A stretch of DNA of 9,788 bases from Cryomorphaceae bacterium (lineage in GTDB: Bacteria; Bacteroidota; Bacteroidia; Flavobacteriales; BACL11): NCBI GenBank assembly GCA_949531795.1, contig CATIQX010000036.1:1-9788 (forward strand), written 5' to 3'. Of the stretch, positions 6,448 to 9,788 are shown piece after piece. The notes under the pieces are model-generated. The model was not told the origin of the DNA, did no database searches, and saw only the letters and a program-made list of their open reading frames with translations. Both the position numbers and the translations under genes were made by a program. Positions within the stretch are counted from its first letter, which is position 1. Each line of letters begins with the position of its first letter.

Positions 6448-8273
6448 TGAAATTTCTAATCACTTATTGTAAGAGAATACTAATCTTACTGGCTTTATAC
6501 TCTAGTAGTAGAATATATTTTTACCTTAATAATAATGATACAATAAATCCTTATTATTTCTTAGAATTTATAGCTGGTTTACGCTTTGATATTTCTGCAT
6601 TAGCATACATTAATATTCCACTATTTATTTTATTGATTTTACCACATAATTTAAGATCCAGAAAAAACTATCACAAATTAACCAATTATCTTTTTTATAT
6701 TGTAAATATTCCATTTTTATTAGTGAATAATATAGATATAGAATATTTTAAATTTACCCAGAAACGATCTACTGCAGACTTGTTTCAACTAATGAGCTTA
6801 GGCAATGATGCTAAATACATCATCCCTCAGTTTGCAAAAGACTATTGGCCTATCACCCTATTTTCTATAATTCAGCTCTACCTATTATTTAAAGTAAAAG
6901 AAATTCCTAAGCATAAATTTTCATTAAGCCTTAAAGGTATTAGTAAACAACTATTAATTTTAGTTTTATCAAGCGGTCTATTTATAATTTCAGCTAGAGG
7001 TGGATTACAATTAAAACCAATAAACACCATTAATGCTGGTGAACTATGTGGTTCTCAAAATACAAGCTTAATTTTGAATACTCCATTCTGTATTTTACAT
7101 TCCTTGAATGAAAAAGCTTTACAAACTTATAATTATTTTAAAAAGCAAGAGCTAGAAAATATTTATTCACCTGTTCATACACCCTATAGTAAAGTTATTA
7201 ATAAGAAGAATATTGTTATCCTTATCATGGAAAGTTATTCTAAGGAATTTGTAGGACACCACAATGATGGTAAAAGTTATACACCTTTTTTAGATAGTCT
7301 TATGGAGTATGGAATAGTATTTAATAATGCTTATGCAAATGGATTAAAGTCCATAGAAGCCCTTCCAGCTATTACAGCTTCAATACCTACTTTAATGGAT
7401 AATCCTTTTATTACTTCTAATTATGGACAAAACCAATTTGAAAGCCTGGCTTCTTTACTAAATAAGGAAGGATACAATACTTCTTTTTTTCATGGTGGGC
7501 AAAGAGGTACAATGGGTTTTTACAGCTTTACTCGTAAGGCAGGTTTCCAGGAATATCATGGGCTAGAAGAATACAATAATACAATTGATTTTGATGGGAG
7601 TTGGGGAGTATATGACATTCCTTTTATGCAGTATTTTGCTTCTGAATTAAATAAAAAAAAGGAACCCTTTTTTACTACTTTTTTTTCTTTAAGTTCTCAC
7701 CCACCATATGTATTACCAAAGAATTATAATCATCAATTTAAAGAAATAGGAATAAGAGAAAGCATCAAATACACTGATGATGCTATGCAACAGTTTTTTG
7801 AAAAAATTAAGGATGAAGATTGGTTTAGGAATACACTGTTTGTAATTACAGCTGACCATACTTCAGGGAAAAATTACAATAAGAACTATAAAAACAGAAT
7901 TGGACGCTATGCCATTCCTCTTTTATTATTTAAAGGAGATTCCAGTATGGTGGGGGAAAATAACTCAATAGTACAGCAAATAGATATTATGCCAACCATT
8001 CTTGAAGAGGTTTCTTATACAAAACCCTATTTAGCTTTTGGTAAATCGTTATTTTCAGGTGAAAGCTGGGCAATAAGTAAATTACACAGTAATTACCATT
8101 TTATTACAGATAAAGGAATAATTAGGAATAAACTAGAAGATTATCAAAATTTTAATGATTGGGATTTCAAAGAAAATAGTACTAAAGAAAACCCTAATAC
8201 CAAGTTATTAAAAGCTATAAAACAAGATTATAATTACAGAATGAAAAATAATAAATTAAAACATGAAAATTAG
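6447..8273 (+). CDS. LtaS/MdoB-like membrane phosphotransferase (sulfatase fold)
   Basis: Members of this family take a phosphoglycerol or phosphoethanolamine group from a phospholipid and place it on a glycan or lipid outside the inner membrane. The 608 residues begin with about five membrane spans (near 9-27, 38-56, 52-67, 80-95, 134-149, with another hydrophobic stretch at 168-183). The periplasmic catalytic domain starts about 253. Probable metal and catalytic residues are E262 (ILIMESYSKEF), S302 in the NGLKSIEALPAI context where LtaS has its nucleophilic Thr, and D470-H471 (ITADHTSG). HGGQRGTMGFY at 349-359 and DGSWGVYD at 383-390 are also typical. The order and spacing follow LtaS E255, T300, D475 and H476. 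Lipoteichoic acid is not expected in a Gram-negative cell, so a periplasmic glycan or lipid A is the likelier acceptor. Its start overlaps the upstream stop by 1 nt; its end overlaps the kinase gene by 11 nt. Confidence 0.88.
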   Translation: MKFLITYCKRILILLALYSSSRIYFYLNNNDTINPYYFLEFIAGLRFDISALAYINIPLFILLILPHNLRSRKNYHKLTNYLFYIVNIPFLLVNNIDIEYFKFTQKRSTADLFQLMSLGNDAKYIIPQFAKDYWPITLFSIIQLYLLFKVKEIPKHKFSLSLKGISKQLLILVLSSGLFIISARGGLQLKPINTINAGELCGSQNTSLILNTPFCILHSLNEKALQTYNYFKKQELENIYSPVHTPYSKVINKKNIVILIMESYSKEFVGHHNDGKSYTPFLDSLMEYGIVFNNAYANGLKSIEALPAITASIPTLMDNPFITSNYGQNQFESLASLLNKEGYNTSFFHGGQRGTMGFYSFTRKAGFQEYHGLEEYNNTIDFDGSWGVYDIPFMQYFASELNKKKEPFFTTFFSLSSHPPYVLPKNYNHQFKEIGIRESIKYTDDAMQQFFEKIKDEDWFRNTLFVITADHTSGKNYNKNYKNRIGRYAIPLLLFKGDSSMVGENNSIVQQIDIMPTILEEVSYTKPYLAFGKSLFSGESWAISKLHSNYHFITDKGIIRNKLEDYQNFNDWDFKENSTKENPNTKLLKAIKQDYNYRMKNNKLKHEN

Positions 8274-9120
8274 ATTTATTATTAATCCAATTTCTGGTAC
8301 AGGTAAGCAAAAAGGAATTGAAAAATACATTACCAAATACCTTAAAGATTTTGAAATCATTCACACACAAAAAACTGGGGATGCAACCAGGATAAGCAAG
8401 AAAGCAGTAAATGAAAACATAGATGCCGTTATAGCTGTAGGTGGTGACGGCACAGTGAATGAGTGCCTAAAAGGTCTAGTGAATACAAACACAGCGCTTG
8501 GTGTAATCCCTTGTGGATCTGGGAACGGGTTTGCTTATCATATTGGTATGGATCATAATATTGAAAAAGCTATTAAACAATTGAATAATTCTAGAACTGA
8601 AACAATAGATTCTTGCACAGCAAATGGAATTCCTTTTGTAAATGTTTCTGGTATAGGTTTTGACTCACACATAGCTAATTTGTTTTTAAATTTAAAAAAG
8701 AGAGGTTTTTTTAGCTATGCGAAACTTATTCTTAAAGAATTAAGTTATAATGCAAAGGAATACACCATTTGTTATAACAAAAATGAACGAAAGGTAAAAG
8801 CCTATTTGATAAACTTTGCAAATGCCAGTCAGTACGGAAATAATGCGAAAATCTCCCCAATGGCAGACTTCAAAGATGGCTTAATTGATTTTGTTATTGT
8901 AAAGGATTTTCCCAAATGGAAAATTCCTATGATTGTGTATATGTTGTTAACAGGGAAAATTCATTTATCAAAGCATGTAGAAATCATACAATGCGATAAA
9001 ATGACAATAAGGACAGAAAACACACTTATTCACTTAGATGGAGAGCCATATAAATCTAGTAATCCTGTAGAAGTAAATCTAATACCTAAATCATTAAAAA
9101 TACTAATACCAAATGGTTAA
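8263..9120 (+). CDS. Diacylglycerol kinase family lipid kinase
   Basis: This cytoplasmic or membrane-associated enzyme is expected to phosphorylate diacylglycerol to phosphatidic acid with ATP. The 285 residues fit the DagK/YegS family. INPISGTGK at 7-15 and VGGDGTVNE at 59-67 are the nucleotide-binding motifs, followed by PCGSGNGFAYHIG at 83-95. GIGFDS at 130-135 and HLDGE at 257-261 come from the second domain. It starts inside the last codons of the phosphotransferase gene (11-nt overlap) and shares the last 8 nt with the next gene. The neighbour explains a need for it, since LtaS-like enzymes leave diacylglycerol behind and Gram-positive DgkB recycles that product. The family also includes sphingosine and ceramide kinases, and some Bacteroidota make sphingolipids, so diacylglycerol is likely but not certain as substrate. 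Confidence 0.9.
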   Translation: MKIRFIINPISGTGKQKGIEKYITKYLKDFEIIHTQKTGDATRISKKAVNENIDAVIAVGGDGTVNECLKGLVNTNTALGVIPCGSGNGFAYHIGMDHNIEKAIKQLNNSRTETIDSCTANGIPFVNVSGIGFDSHIANLFLNLKKRGFFSYAKLILKELSYNAKEYTICYNKNERKVKAYLINFANASQYGNNAKISPMADFKDGLIDFVIVKDFPKWKIPMIVYMLLTGKIHLSKHVEIIQCDKMTIRTENTLIHLDGEPYKSSNPVEVNLIPKSLKILIPNG

Positions 9121-9451
9121 AAATAAGAAAAATAGAAAAGGAATAATGTATTCTACTAACCCTAATTTTGAGTTTGTATACGAAAATGAGAAAATGGATA
9201 CCTTGGTAAATAATCAGCAAAACCTAAAAGTATGTATTGACAAACATAGAGCAGGAAAAATTGCAGTTATAATTAAAGGTTTTATTGGAAGTACGGATGA
9301 TTTGAAAGTATTGGGCAAAATACTAAAAGCAAAATGCGGCGTAGGTGGTAGTACTAAAAATGGCGAAATAATTATACAAGGAGACTTAAGAGATAAGGTA
9401 ATGGATATTCTAGAAAAAGAAGGTTATAATTACAAGCGTGTTGGAGGCTGA
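9113..9451 (+). CDS. yciH: SUI1/eIF1-family translation factor (YciH-like)
   Basis: This is a bacterial homologue of eukaryotic initiation factor eIF1; E. coli YciH is known to bind the small ribosomal subunit and discourage faulty initiation complexes. The 112 residues have a basic N-terminus (VKNKKNRKG), a variable acidic linker, and the SUI1 fold from about 38 to 112. Signature pieces are GKIAVIIKGFIGSTDDLKVL, LKAKCGVGGSTKNGEIIIQG and the terminal GYNYKRVGG. The start at 9113 overlaps the kinase stop by 8 nt. A second in-frame ATG at 9146 sits behind AGGAATA and would make a protein 11 residues shorter. I prefer 9113 because NRKGxxYSTNPxFEF is how Bacteroidota members usually begin. Its role in a lipid operon is not evident and may reflect only shared transcription. 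Confidence 0.92.
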   Translation: MVKNKKNRKGIMYSTNPNFEFVYENEKMDTLVNNQQNLKVCIDKHRAGKIAVIIKGFIGSTDDLKVLGKILKAKCGVGGSTKNGEIIIQGDLRDKVMDILEKEGYNYKRVGG

Positions 9452-9483
9452 ATTTAAAAAAATAATTTTATTACAATATTATT

Positions 9484-9503
9484 TTATAATTCGATAATTA
9501 TAA
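9484..9503. terminator. AT-only inverted repeat between converging transcripts, possible terminator
   Basis: TTATAATT, a CGAT loop and AATTATAA form a perfect 8-bp stem in the 75-nt gap between the yciH stop and tRNA-Leu, which face each other. The stem has no GC pair and no T-run follows immediately on either strand, though a seven-T run appears further along on the minus strand near 9457. It could act as a weak two-way terminator or be chance in AT-rich DNA. Confidence 0.3.
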
Positions 9504-9526
9504 TAGAGTAATAAAAAAGTTAAAAG

Positions 9527-9609
9527 TGCCCAGAGCGGGACTCGAACCCGCACGTCCATAGGACACATGACCCTCAATCATGCCTGTCTACCAATTTCAG
9601 CACCTGGGC
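9527..9609 (-). tRNA. tRNA-Leu (anticodon GAG)
   Basis: The minus strand folds as a class II tRNA. The acceptor GCCCAGG pairs with TCTGGGC (last pair G-U). The anticodon stem CATGA/TCATG encloses the loop TTGAGGG, giving anticodon GAG. A long variable arm (GTCC/GGAC) and the T-arm GCGGG-TTCGAGT-CCCGC complete it. It reads CUU/CUC leucine codons. The discriminator base is A at 9527 and the following bases are CTT, so the 3' CCA is not encoded and must be added. Confidence 0.95.
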
Positions 9610-9631
9610 AAAGTATAATGCAATAATACAT

Positions 9632-9660
9632 AAAAAAAGAATCCCGCTATAAAGCAGGAT
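9632..9660 (-). terminator. Rho-independent terminator of tRNA-Lys
   Basis: On the minus strand ATCCTGC (9660-9654), the loop TTTATA and GCGGGAT (9647-9641) form a 7-bp stem with one G-U pair, followed by TTC and a run of seven T. On the plus strand the U-G pair becomes a C-A mismatch, so the signal is oriented for minus-strand transcripts. It lies 10 nt after the end of tRNA-Lys and before tRNA-Leu, so the two tRNAs may not share a full-length transcript. Confidence 0.75.
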
Positions 9661-9670
9661 CTTTTGTTTT

Positions 9671-9746
9671 TGGTGACCTGGCTGGGGCTCGAACCCAGGA
9701 CCCCCTCATTAAAAGTGAGGTGCTCTACCAGCTGAGCTACCAGGTC
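9671..9746 (-). tRNA. tRNA-Lys (anticodon UUU)
   Basis: The minus strand gives a standard 76-nt class I tRNA. The acceptor GACCTGG pairs with CCAGGTC. The D-arm contains GCTCAGCTGGTAGAGC. The anticodon stem CCTCA/TGAGG encloses the loop CTTTTAA with anticodon TTT. The T-arm is CTGGG-TTCGAGC-CCCAG. The gene ends ACCA, so the discriminator A and CCA are encoded, unlike in the neighbouring tRNA-Leu. Confidence 0.96.
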
Positions 9747-9761
9747 GGTCAAAATCGGCTG

Positions 9762-9769
9762 CAAATATA
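9762..9769 (-). promoter_or_regulatory. -7 promoter box of tRNA-Lys (TATATTTG)
   Basis: The minus strand reads TATATTTG, an exact TAnnTTTG match, 15 nt upstream of the mature 5' end of tRNA-Lys. Transcription would begin about 8-10 nt before the tRNA. No TTG is found in the 19 bases left before the window edge, so a -33 box, if present, lies outside. Confidence 0.5.
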
Positions 9770-9788
9770 TTACTTTTCTTTAATCAGA

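Noticed and set aside
9484..9503. The inverted repeat next to tRNA-Leu as a phage attachment core
   Set aside because: No integrase, no direct repeat of the tRNA 3' end and no foreign cargo are visible; it lies outside the tRNA.

Overview
The window looks like a chromosomal segment of an AT-rich member of the Bacteroidota, in the broad Flavobacteriia/Cytophagia/Marinilabiliales range; I cannot place it more finely. The reasons are the low GC content, a tyrosine-glycine-rich Wzc tail, an alpha/beta-fused 2-oxo acid dehydrogenase E1, a YciH/SUI1 protein of Bacteroidota type, almost no Shine-Dalgarno sequences, and several matches to the Bacteroidota promoter form TTG-N(17-23)-TAnnTTTG.

Left part (1-4204, all minus strand): the start of a surface polysaccharide operon. 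Reading from 4204 downward, the genes are a Wza-type outer-membrane export lipoprotein, a Wzc-type co-polymerase with a bacterial tyrosine kinase domain, a NeuB-type nonulosonic (sialic-acid-like) acid synthase without the usual C-terminal SAF domain, and the first 66 codons of a NeuA-type CMP-sugar synthetase that runs off the left edge. The genes are 2 nt apart or overlap by 1 and 4 nt. A good promoter (TTG-N20-CATATTTG) with a 9-bp homopolymer in its spacer sits in the 86-nt gap upstream. The operon is expected to make and export a capsule or exopolysaccharide that contains a nonulosonic acid.

Middle (4291-6267, minus strand): one metabolic gene, a single-chain E1 (alpha plus beta) of a branched-chain 2-oxo acid or pyruvate dehydrogenase complex, with its own probable promoter.

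Right-middle (6331-9451, plus strand): a tightly overlapped four-gene operon. It consists of a 38-residue single-span membrane peptide, an LtaS/MdoB-like membrane phosphotransferase of the sulfatase fold, a diacylglycerol-kinase-family lipid kinase, and a SUI1/YciH translation factor. The junctions overlap by 1, 11 and 8 nt. The transferase and kinase pair suggests a cycle in which a head group is taken from a phospholipid at the outer face of the inner membrane and the diacylglycerol left behind is re-phosphorylated inside.

Right end (9527-9746, minus strand): tRNA-Leu(GAG) and tRNA-Lys(UUU), with a rho-independent terminator between them and a promoter box upstream of tRNA-Lys. There is no gene-free stretch longer than 300 bases. 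I see no transposase, integrase, CRISPR array or rRNA.
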